Below, one piece after another: positions 25,362 through 32,767 of a stretch of DNA of 52,782 nucleotides. The position numbers were made by a program, and so were the translations under genes. The notes under the pieces are model-generated. The model was not told where the DNA came from, did no database searches, and worked only from the letters and a program-made list of their open reading frames with translations. Numbering within the stretch: the stretch's first letter is position 1; each line of letters starts with the position of its first letter. The DNA comes from Candidatus Fimimorpha faecalis (GTDB taxonomy: Bacteria; Bacillota; Clostridia; Lachnospirales; Lachnospiraceae): contig DVHN01000193.1 of NCBI GenBank assembly GCA_018712075.1, forward strand, positions 1 through 52,782. Reading direction: 5' to 3'.

Positions 25362-28037
25362 ATGAAATTACTAAGTGGGGGTGACCATCATGGCCGCTTC
25401 CGTCGTAGTATTACTGGATTAGTAGCTGGAATTCTCATAGTAGGAAGCATTATTCCAGAAACAGCAATTGCGGTGGAAGCGGCGTCACCAGAATGGGGGA
25501 CAGAATGGAATGAAGAAGGCTTAATTGAAAGGAACGCAATTGAATCAGAAAAAGAAACAGAGATTCAAGCGTATTCCGAAAAATCAAGTGAGGCTGAGTC
25601 ATTGGAACAACAAACAGAAATGGAGTCAAGTGAAGTAAGCTCGAAAGAAGAGACAATCAGTTCTGAGGAAACGGAAGATCCCAAGAATACAGAGAACATT
25701 CCAATAACGGATGAGACAACCGAACAAGCAACAATGAAAGAGGTGGAAGCTTCTGCTTCATCTAAGACAACGGAAGAGTTGGAGAAAGAAATTGCAGATC
25801 AAAGAGAAGCGATGAACCAAGTTCATAAAGATATGTCTACGATTATTGTGGATGAGGAAGAGCCAGGAATTGCTTTGATGCAAGATAATGAAGAAGACTT
25901 ACAGCGTCAGCGTAGTGCAGCATCTGCGGATCTGGCACGATTAAACAGCTTAGCTGCACAGTCGAAAGCGTTATCACAAAGTAAAAGTGGAACAATTCGT
26001 CAATGTGAAATTGTATCTGTGAATGGAGACAACAGGATAAGTGTAACAGCAAGTCTTCCAGCAACAATTACAGGTACTGTTTATTTGATGGAATTGAATT
26101 CTTATGAGTATTCCTTAGCTGGAAAAACACCTGTTGCACAGGCTGCTGCATCTTCTTCTGTCACAATGCAAGTTAGCTTAGGAAGTGTACAGGGGAGTGA
26201 TTCAAAACTATTCTCTAAATTTGTAGTGGCAACAAAGAATCCAGACGGTTCCTATACTGCTGTTACTGCTCCAAGTTATATTACGAATCCAGGTGTTGTT
26301 GCAGCCAATACGTTTGCTTTCCCTATTACTTCAAGTAAGAAGGGACTTCAGGCAAATGCAACGATGGTAGAAGATAGTGTAGAACTGGGAGTGAAACATG
26401 TTGCTGTTAATTTCTGTATAGACCAAATGATTAGTCAAAATGGTGGCATTGCATACAATTATAAAGGAAAAACCTATTATTTTAATCAAAGCTATATCAA
26501 CGCATATGATGCATTGTTAAGAAGCTATTATGAGAATAATATTCAAGTATCCTTTATCGTATTGCTTGGAAATAATAAAAATGCAGAGGGATTATTGTAT
26601 GAAGCTGCTCTAGATACAGGTAAGTATAGTCCAAATAATTATGCTTTAGACACTTCAAATAAAGAGGATGCGGAGTGGGTAGAAGCAATTATGACATTTC
26701 TTGGAAGCCGTTATACGAGAACCGATGGACAAAATGGACAAATTGTAAACTGGATTCTTGGAAATGAGCTAAATACACCAATGTATTATAATTGGATGGG
26801 ATCTGTTTCATTTGATACTTATGTAAATGAGTTGACACGTACATACCGAATTTTTACGACTGCACTGAAAAGCTGTTATAGCAATGTTAGAACTTATTTG
26901 AGTTTTGATTATTGTTGGGGAAGTATTCCGAACAATACGGATATTGCATTTTCTACAAGAGAAATTTTAGATTCTATGGATGATATCATTGAACTGGAAG
27001 GAGATATAAATTGGAATATTGCATATCATGCCTATCCATTTATGTTGAAAGATCCAGTGTTTTGGGATGATGATGCAGCTGTTGTCAATGATAGTGAAGA
27101 TTCTCGTATTGTCAATATGAAAAACATTCAGGTATTAACGGACTATGTGGAAAAAAATTTTGGAAAGGATACGAGAATTATTCTCTCCGAACAGGGATTT
27201 TCCTGTGACAGTACAAATAATCAAAATAGCCAAATGAAACAGGCTGCATCCTATGCATATGGATATTATATTAGTGAATCTTGTGATATGATTGATGCTT
27301 TTATTATCAGAGCTCATGTAGATAATCGTATTGAAACAAACCAAGGGTTTTATTTTGGACTTTGGACTAATAAAGATGGGGAGATTGAAGTAGCAAATCA
27401 AAAAAGGGAACTTTGGGAAGTAGTGAAGTACATTGATACTAGTTCTACGTTTGAATATACCAATCCGTTGCTCCCTTGGGTTGATTGTGTGGATGCCTGG
27501 GATAATACAGCTCCTAGATTGGAAAATTTTGATCCAAATAAATTCCAAAATATTGATGGCTCAACAAATGATGGGTTGCCGACCATAGCATCAATAAGTT
27601 ATTCTGCACATGTACAGAATAAAGGATGGATGCCATATGTTGAAGCCGATCAAAAAGCAGGTACAACAGGAGAAAGTCTTAGAGTAGAAAGTTTTAAAAT
27701 TAAATTAGATACCAATGTAGATGGTGGAGTTTCCTATGCTGCACATGTGCAGAATAAGGGATGGATGACTCCAGTAACAGATGGACAGAGCTGTGGAACA
27801 ACAGGAAAAAGCCTGCGAGTAGAAGCATTATGGATTCGTCTGACTGGAGAATTGGAAAAAGAATATGATGTTTATTATCGAGCGCATATTCAAAATGAAG
27901 GATGGCTCGGATGGGCGTCAAATGGTTCTTATGCGGGAAGTTCGGGAAGAAGTTTTCGAATGGAAGCTTTCCAAATTAAACTTGTGAAAAAAGGAGCGGA
28001 AGCCCCTTCTAGTACAAAAGCAGCTTATGTGAAGTAA
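25362..28037 (+). CDS. Secreted DUF5722 glycosidase-like protein with three ChW repeats
   Basis: This 891-residue protein starts at the ATG at 25362, after AGGAGGA; a GTG at 25338 would include that site. A signal peptide ends near AIAVEAAS (residue 42). A Ser/Glu/Thr-rich linker follows to about 130. Residues about 310-715 form a TIM-barrel-like DUF5722 domain. Two Glu residues look catalytic: E near 469 in LGNELN and E near 610 in LSEQGFS. Their spacing of about 140 fits clan A glycoside hydrolases, though this is inference. Three ChW repeats (HVQNKGWM...GTTGESLRVE type) begin near 743, 788 and 834. It may trim or modify the surface polysaccharide made by the cluster upstream. The substrate is unknown. 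Confidence 0.87.
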   Translation: MKLLSGGDHHGRFRRSITGLVAGILIVGSIIPETAIAVEAASPEWGTEWNEEGLIERNAIESEKETEIQAYSEKSSEAESLEQQTEMESSEVSSKEETISSEETEDPKNTENIPITDETTEQATMKEVEASASSKTTEELEKEIADQREAMNQVHKDMSTIIVDEEEPGIALMQDNEEDLQRQRSAASADLARLNSLAAQSKALSQSKSGTIRQCEIVSVNGDNRISVTASLPATITGTVYLMELNSYEYSLAGKTPVAQAAASSSVTMQVSLGSVQGSDSKLFSKFVVATKNPDGSYTAVTAPSYITNPGVVAANTFAFPITSSKKGLQANATMVEDSVELGVKHVAVNFCIDQMISQNGGIAYNYKGKTYYFNQSYINAYDALLRSYYENNIQVSFIVLLGNNKNAEGLLYEAALDTGKYSPNNYALDTSNKEDAEWVEAIMTFLGSRYTRTDGQNGQIVNWILGNELNTPMYYNWMGSVSFDTYVNELTRTYRIFTTALKSCYSNVRTYLSFDYCWGSIPNNTDIAFSTREILDSMDDIIELEGDINWNIAYHAYPFMLKDPVFWDDDAAVVNDSEDSRIVNMKNIQVLTDYVEKNFGKDTRIILSEQGFSCDSTNNQNSQMKQAASYAYGYYISESCDMIDAFIIRAHVDNRIETNQGFYFGLWTNKDGEIEVANQKRELWEVVKYIDTSSTFEYTNPLLPWVDCVDAWDNTAPRLENFDPNKFQNIDGSTNDGLPTIASISYSAHVQNKGWMPYVEADQKAGTTGESLRVESFKIKLDTNVDGGVSYAAHVQNKGWMTPVTDGQSCGTTGKSLRVEALWIRLTGELEKEYDVYYRAHIQNEGWLGWASNGSYAGSSGRSFRMEAFQIKLVKKGAEAPSSTKAAYVK

Positions 28038-28049
28038 AAATAGCTGAAT

Positions 28050-28132
28050 GCTTTGAGATAGCAAGTTTCTGCTATCTCAAAGCTTATGCTAGTCATTATG
28101 ATATGCAAAAAACTCAAGTATATGTTTTTTGC
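28050..28132 (+). repeat. Two consecutive inverted repeats after the ChW gene
   Basis: GCTTTGAGATAGCA (28050-28063) is the exact reverse complement of 28070-28083, a 14-base-pair stem with a 6-base loop but no T-run after it. A second hairpin pairs GCAAAAAAC (28105-28113) with GTTTTTTGC (28124-28132). The first may stabilise the mRNA end, and the second may act as the terminator. Confidence 0.6.
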
Positions 28133-28170
28133 TTCCAGACTGAAAGAAAGCGATGGAGGAATGAAAAACA

Positions 28171-29280
28171 ATGGAAAATGATTCCCATAAAAAGTATAAA
28201 ATAAGAAGAAAAATAGTGGGCATTCTATTAGGAACATGTATGTTTTTTGCTTTTATTCTTGGTGGATGTTATATGGTGTTTATGCATGCTGTTGGAAAAT
28301 TGAATTATGTTCCAGATTCTGGTGAAATACAAATGAATCTGGATTATGTAGAAGAAAAAAATTACGAACCCGTTATGGTTTTAGATGATAATGGAAAAAT
28401 TGAGGAGCTTCAGCCTGCCTCTGAGGAGAAAGTAGCAGAGATTAAACAAAATATATGGAATAATATTCAAAATGGATCAGAAAAGAAATCAAGAGAAGAT
28501 GTAACAAATATCTTATTAATTGGAGTAGATAAACGGGATGACAGTTTTCCTGGAAACTCAGATAGTATGATACTAGTTTCGGCTAATCGGACAAAAAAGA
28601 CAGTGACAATGATTTCATTTCTTCGAGATCTCTATGTAGGAATTGAAGGAAGGGATACGTATAAATTAAATGCAGCCCATGCAATTGGAGGTGCGCCTCT
28701 TTTACTTAAGGTAATGGAGGATAATTTTAAAATAGACATTGACTATTATATTAGTGTGGATTTTCAAGGATTTGATGAAGTAATTGATGTATTAGGTGGG
28801 GTTCCGATGGAAATTACCCAAGAAGAGCAAGAAGCAGCAAATAAATACATTCGTGATATGAATGTAGATGCTGGCTTGGAAGTAAATACAGAAATATTGA
28901 ATTCTTATGGTTCTGTTGTGTTAACTGGGAAGCAGGCGTTAGGATTTTCACGCATACGAAGTCTTGCAGGAGCTGACTTTCAACGCTCCAATCGACAGAG
29001 AAGAGTACTAAGTGCAGTTCTGGAAACTGCTCGTTCTGCAAGTTTTCTAGATATTACGGCTGTGGCAAATCAAGTTGCACAATATGTAACTTATAATATT
29101 CCAAGTGATGTATTTATGAAGTTGCTGACAGAAGTGCCAGACTTTCTTAGTTATCAATGGATTTCAGAGCGAATACCATATGATGATATGTATGAACATT
29201 ATAATATTGGGGGACAGGGAATGCTTGTTCCGAACTGGCAAGAGACGGTCGCACAGTTACAATCTAGATTATATGATTAA
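28171..29280 (+). CDS. LCP-family glycopolymer transferase
   Basis: This 369-residue protein has a short basic cytoplasmic start, one membrane helix (about residues 12-35) and an extracytoplasmic LytR-CpsA-Psr domain. Landmarks are TNILLIGVDKRDD, NSDSMILVSANR, ISFLRDLYVGIEG and YKLNAAHAIGGAP, then GFSRIRSLAGADFQRSNRQR. It belongs to the same enzyme family as the LCP protein earlier in the cluster but lacks the long basic tail. GGAGGA sits ten bases before the ATG. A six-codon frame (MKNNGK) starts at 28161 and overlaps the start. It would attach a wall polymer to peptidoglycan. A strong terminator follows. Confidence 0.93.
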   Translation: MENDSHKKYKIRRKIVGILLGTCMFFAFILGGCYMVFMHAVGKLNYVPDSGEIQMNLDYVEEKNYEPVMVLDDNGKIEELQPASEEKVAEIKQNIWNNIQNGSEKKSREDVTNILLIGVDKRDDSFPGNSDSMILVSANRTKKTVTMISFLRDLYVGIEGRDTYKLNAAHAIGGAPLLLKVMEDNFKIDIDYYISVDFQGFDEVIDVLGGVPMEITQEEQEAANKYIRDMNVDAGLEVNTEILNSYGSVVLTGKQALGFSRIRSLAGADFQRSNRQRRVLSAVLETARSASFLDITAVANQVAQYVTYNIPSDVFMKLLTEVPDFLSYQWISERIPYDDMYEHYNIGGQGMLVPNWQETVAQLQSRLYD

Positions 29281-29287
29281 GAAAGAA

Positions 29288-29347
29288 GCCATATGAACGA
29301 AGAGAGGTACGGATATGTTTCACTTTTCGTTTCATATGGCATTTTTT
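29288..29347 (+). terminator. Strong intrinsic terminator after the second LCP gene
   Basis: GCCATATGAA (29288-29297) pairs with TTCATATGGC (29331-29340). The stem continues through CGAAGAG with CTTTTCG with one bulge, and ATTTTTT follows. Confidence 0.85.
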
Positions 29348-29395
29348 GTAAGAATTAAGTTCATAAATTGTTAAGAATAAAATAAATGGAAACGG

Positions 29396-29424
29396 TTGAC
29401 CAATTTCATTGGAAGTTATATAAT
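29396..29424 (+). promoter_or_regulatory. Promoter of glf
   Basis: TTGACC at 29396-29401, exactly 17 bases, then a perfect TATAAT at 29419-29424, 51 bases before the glf ATG. Confidence 0.7.
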
Positions 29425-29474
29425 TAGGAACGTGTTAAAGTTGCTCAAACAAGGATTGAGATAGGAGAAAAGAA

Positions 29475-30575
29475 ATGAAACGGTATGATTATGTCATAGT
29501 TGGAAGTGGCTTATTTGCGGCTACATTTGCATATGAGGCAAAAAAAGCAGGAAAAAAATGTCTGGTCTTGGAAAAGAGATCACATATAGGGGGAAATGTA
29601 TATTGCGAGGAGATTGAAGGAATTCATGTGCATAAGTATGGGGCACATATTTTCCATACAAGCAATAAAAAAGTGTGGAATTTTGTTAATTCCATTGTAG
29701 AGTTTAATCGTTATACGAATAGTCCAATTGCGAATTATAAGGGAGAAATTTATAATCTTCCATTTAATATGAACACATTTAGTAAAATGTGGGGAATTCG
29801 TACTCCAGAAGAAGCGAAAGCAATTATCGAAAAACAGCGTATGAGTATTCAAGGAGAACCGAAGAATTTAGAAGAACAAGCGATTCGTTTAGTTGGGAAC
29901 GATATTTATGAGAAATTAGTAAAAGGTTACACAGAGAAACAATGGGGAAGAAGCTGTAAAGACCTTCCAAGTTTTATTATTCGTCGTCTTCCAGTACGTT
30001 ATACTTATGACAATAACTATTTTAATGATTGTTATCAGGGTATTCCAATCGGAGGATATAATGTATTAATTGACCGTCTGTTTGAAGGAATTGAGATAAA
30101 AACAAATATTGACTTCTTAGAAAATCAGAAATATTATGCAAGTCTAGCGAATAAAGTGATTTTTACAGGTCCGATTGATGCATTCTTCCATTATCAGCTT
30201 GGTAAGTTAGAATACCGTACGGTTCGTTTTGAGACAGAAGTATTGGATACAGATAATTATCAAGGGGTTGCAGTCGTAAATTATACAGATAGAGAAACTC
30301 CATATACAAGAATTATCGAGCATAAACACTTTGAATTTGGTACACAACCGAAAACAGTTATTTCAAAAGAATATTCTACCGACTGGGTGGAGGGAATGGA
30401 ACCATACTATCCAGTTAATGATGAAAAAAATCAATGTTTATATCAGCAGTATGCAGAACTGGCCCAAAAAGAACCGAACGTTATTTTTGGAGGTAGACTG
30501 GGTGAGTATAAATATTATGATATGGACAAAGTAATTGAATCTGCATTTAAATTGGTGGAGTCAGAATTAAAATAA
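29475..30575 (+). CDS. glf: UDP-galactopyranose mutase
   Basis: This 366-residue flavoenzyme converts UDP-galactopyranose to UDP-galactofuranose, the donor for galactofuranose residues in surface glycans. The FAD-binding start YDYVIVGSGLFAATFAYEA is followed by LEKRSHIGGNVY. HVHKYGAHIFHTS, PFNMNTFSKMWG, GYTEKQWGRS and YFNDCYQGIPIGGY are all hallmark segments. Length is normal. It has its own promoter and sits between the LCP gene and the LtaS-like genes, which suggests that the polymer made here contains galactofuranose. Function is secure. Confidence 0.97.
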   Translation: MKRYDYVIVGSGLFAATFAYEAKKAGKKCLVLEKRSHIGGNVYCEEIEGIHVHKYGAHIFHTSNKKVWNFVNSIVEFNRYTNSPIANYKGEIYNLPFNMNTFSKMWGIRTPEEAKAIIEKQRMSIQGEPKNLEEQAIRLVGNDIYEKLVKGYTEKQWGRSCKDLPSFIIRRLPVRYTYDNNYFNDCYQGIPIGGYNVLIDRLFEGIEIKTNIDFLENQKYYASLANKVIFTGPIDAFFHYQLGKLEYRTVRFETEVLDTDNYQGVAVVNYTDRETPYTRIIEHKHFEFGTQPKTVISKEYSTDWVEGMEPYYPVNDEKNQCLYQQYAELAQKEPNVIFGGRLGEYKYYDMDKVIESAFKLVESELK

Positions 30576-30650
30576 ATACAAAAGGGATTGTACTAAAAGG
30601 ATTATCTGCTACATGTTATTCTAGTTTTTATAATTTTGTTCATGTGTAGA

Positions 30651-30700
30651 ATGTTACAAAATGAATTATTAGAAGGAGAGGAATGTCAGATGTTACAAAA
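30651..30700 (+). repeat. 11-base direct repeat spanning a start codon
   Basis: ATGTTACAAAA occurs at 30651-30661 and again at 30690-30700, 39 bases apart and in frame. The second copy holds the chosen start codon of the LtaS-like gene. The first copy has no ribosome site. Confidence 0.7.
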
Positions 30701-32666
30701 AAATGAGAAAATAATTTTGTCATTACAATGGCGTTTACAAAAGAAGAGCAGAAAATGGTATGATTGGATTATGCCAGTCATTGCAATTGTTTTATGGGGA
30801 CTAACATTTTTTAATATAGATATGTTAAAGGCAAATGAGCAAATGAATGATATTACGATTGCCTTTTGTATATTAATTGGAATTACCGTTCTAGCATTTG
30901 TAAGAATAAAATTTCATTCTATAATTGAAAGAATTCTAAAAGTTATTTTATTTATTGGAATTCCATTTCTCTGTATGTATCTTATTGAATTTTGTAATGA
31001 TAATACAGTATTTGGATTAAGTCAGGCAATCATTTGGATGAATTATGGATGCTATATGGCAGTATTGGTTCTATTCTTTGGCTTGACTGGAAGAGTAAAA
31101 GGAGCTTATATTGGTACTCTTTTATTTTGTGCGATTTATGGACTTGCCAATAAATTTATTTTATTATTTCGAGGAACGCCTATTGTACCATGGGATTTAT
31201 ATTCCTTGCGTACGGCAGTGTCTGTTGCAGGAAACTATGAATATTCAATTGACGGGGCAATGTTAATCACAATATTGGCATTTGTACTTGCGATCTTTTT
31301 TGTACTGCAATTTTCACATGTAAGGGTCACCAAAAAAAGATATGGTATTTCTTTTGCAACTTCAATGATTGCATTAGTTGTTACCTATGTCGCCCTTGTT
31401 CCGACAGAACAGTTAGAGTTATGGGGAGTAAGCCGTAATCTTTGGAAGCAGGAAAATGCGATTCAGGAAAATGGAGTTTGGTTAAATTTTGTGGATAACA
31501 CAAAAGACATCGCATTAAAAAAACCAGAAGGATATAATAAGAAAGAGCAGGAAGAAATTTTTGATCAGTATGAAACAAAAGAGTTGACAAAAAAACAAAA
31601 AAAGAATCGTCCAACGATTATTGCAATTATGGATGAATCGTTTTGTGATATGACTTCTTGGGTAGAAGAAGGTACAATGGAAGTGAATAAAGAACCAATT
31701 CCATTTACGACGAGCTGGAAGAAAAATGTAATTCGTGGTGATATGCTTGTACCAGTATTTGGAGCTGGTACTGCAACAACAGAGTTTGAATTTTTAACTG
31801 GACAGTCTCAAGCATTTTATCCATCTGGTTCGGTTGCCTATCAGCAGTTTATTCATGATGAAACACAATCGTTGGCATCTATATTGAAATCCTATGGATA
31901 TAAAACTTTGGCAATGCATCCGTACTATGGCAATGGATGGAGCCGTGAAAAAGTATATCCACTACTGGGATTTGATGATTTTTTAAGTATTGAAGATTTA
32001 AAACATCAAGAGATGATTCGTTATTATTGTAGTGATGCATCGAATTATGAAAATATTATTGAAGAATATGAGAATCGAGGAGATGATCCATTATTTATTT
32101 TCAACGTTACGATGCAAAATCACGGCGGATATGTAGGAGATATGACGAACTTTACTCATACAATCAAAGAAAAAAAATTGGGTGAAGGTATTGTAGATGA
32201 ATATTTATCATTAACCTATGAATCCGATCAGGCATTGAAAGATTTAGTGAAGTATTTTTCAAAGCAGGAAGATCCAGTAGTCATTTGCTTTTTCGGAGAT
32301 CATTGGCCAAAGATTCAGACTAGTATTTATGATCGGATGTTCCCAGATGTAGATGAATTTGAACGGACAGTAAGACAACATACCGTACCATTCTATGTAT
32401 GGGCAAATTATGATATTGATGCAAGGGATGTTGGATATACAAGTACAAACTACATATCTGGATTTGTTTTAGAAGCTGCTAATTTGCCACTCGATCCATG
32501 GCATCAGTTCCTGGAAGAAATGCAAGAAAAATTGCCAGCTATTAGCACGGTTGCATACGTAGATGAAGATCAGGAAATTCATTCAATGGATGAAGAGAGT
32601 GAAGAAAATGAGGCAATCTTGGAATTAGAACGGGCACAGTATTATTATTTCCAAGATAGGAAATAA
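30690..32666 (+). CDS. LtaS-like membrane sulfatase-family phosphoglycerol transferase
   Basis: This 658-residue protein starts at the ATG at 30690, eight bases after AAGGAGAGG. Five or six N-terminal helices (to about residue 250) are followed by an extracytoplasmic alkaline-phosphatase-fold domain. The metal and catalytic residues of LtaS are recognisable: Glu in AIMDESFCD, Thr in GAGTATTEFEFLTG, and Asp-His in FFGDHWPK. HNHGG-like YVGD after MQNHGG is also seen. LtaS enzymes transfer glycerol phosphate from phosphatidylglycerol. The acceptor here could be lipoteichoic acid or a wall glycan. A motif shared with the next gene, RGTPIVPWDLYS, shows they are paralogues. Confidence 0.93.
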   Translation: MLQKNEKIILSLQWRLQKKSRKWYDWIMPVIAIVLWGLTFFNIDMLKANEQMNDITIAFCILIGITVLAFVRIKFHSIIERILKVILFIGIPFLCMYLIEFCNDNTVFGLSQAIIWMNYGCYMAVLVLFFGLTGRVKGAYIGTLLFCAIYGLANKFILLFRGTPIVPWDLYSLRTAVSVAGNYEYSIDGAMLITILAFVLAIFFVLQFSHVRVTKKRYGISFATSMIALVVTYVALVPTEQLELWGVSRNLWKQENAIQENGVWLNFVDNTKDIALKKPEGYNKKEQEEIFDQYETKELTKKQKKNRPTIIAIMDESFCDMTSWVEEGTMEVNKEPIPFTTSWKKNVIRGDMLVPVFGAGTATTEFEFLTGQSQAFYPSGSVAYQQFIHDETQSLASILKSYGYKTLAMHPYYGNGWSREKVYPLLGFDDFLSIEDLKHQEMIRYYCSDASNYENIIEEYENRGDDPLFIFNVTMQNHGGYVGDMTNFTHTIKEKKLGEGIVDEYLSLTYESDQALKDLVKYFSKQEDPVVICFFGDHWPKIQTSIYDRMFPDVDEFERTVRQHTVPFYVWANYDIDARDVGYTSTNYISGFVLEAANLPLDPWHQFLEEMQEKLPAISTVAYVDEDQEIHSMDEESEENEAILELERAQYYYFQDRK

Positions 32667-32700
32667 TAAAGGAGAGAATCATTATAATGTAATGTGAGTA

Positions 32701-32746
32701 TTTAAACTGCTTGGTATTGAGGAGATGAGATATCAAGCAGTTTAAA
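32701..32746 (+). repeat. Perfect hairpin between the two LtaS-like genes
   Basis: TTTAAACTGCTTG (32701-32713) is the exact reverse complement of 32734-32746. Four more pairs (GTAT with ATAT) extend the stem to 17. The loop holds GAGGAG and an ATG opening a six-codon frame. No T-run follows, so it is not a classical terminator. It lies 21 bases before the next start codon. Confidence 0.75.
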
Positions 32747-32767
32747 CGTTAATTACTGGAGGAAACC

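Noticed and set aside
28161-28181. Six-codon frame MKNNGK as a regulatory leader peptide of the LCP gene
   Set aside because: It starts at GGAGGA with no spacing and simply overlaps the true start by chance; there is no repeated codon or attenuator.
29388-29404. A CcpA (cre) operator overlapping the glf promoter
   Set aside because: TGGAAACGGTTGACCA is only partly symmetric and misses the conserved end of the cre consensus, so it was not called.
30651-30689. Upstream start of the first LtaS-like gene at 30636 or 30651
   Set aside because: There is no ribosome site before either, whereas AAGGAGAGG is well placed for the ATG at 30690.
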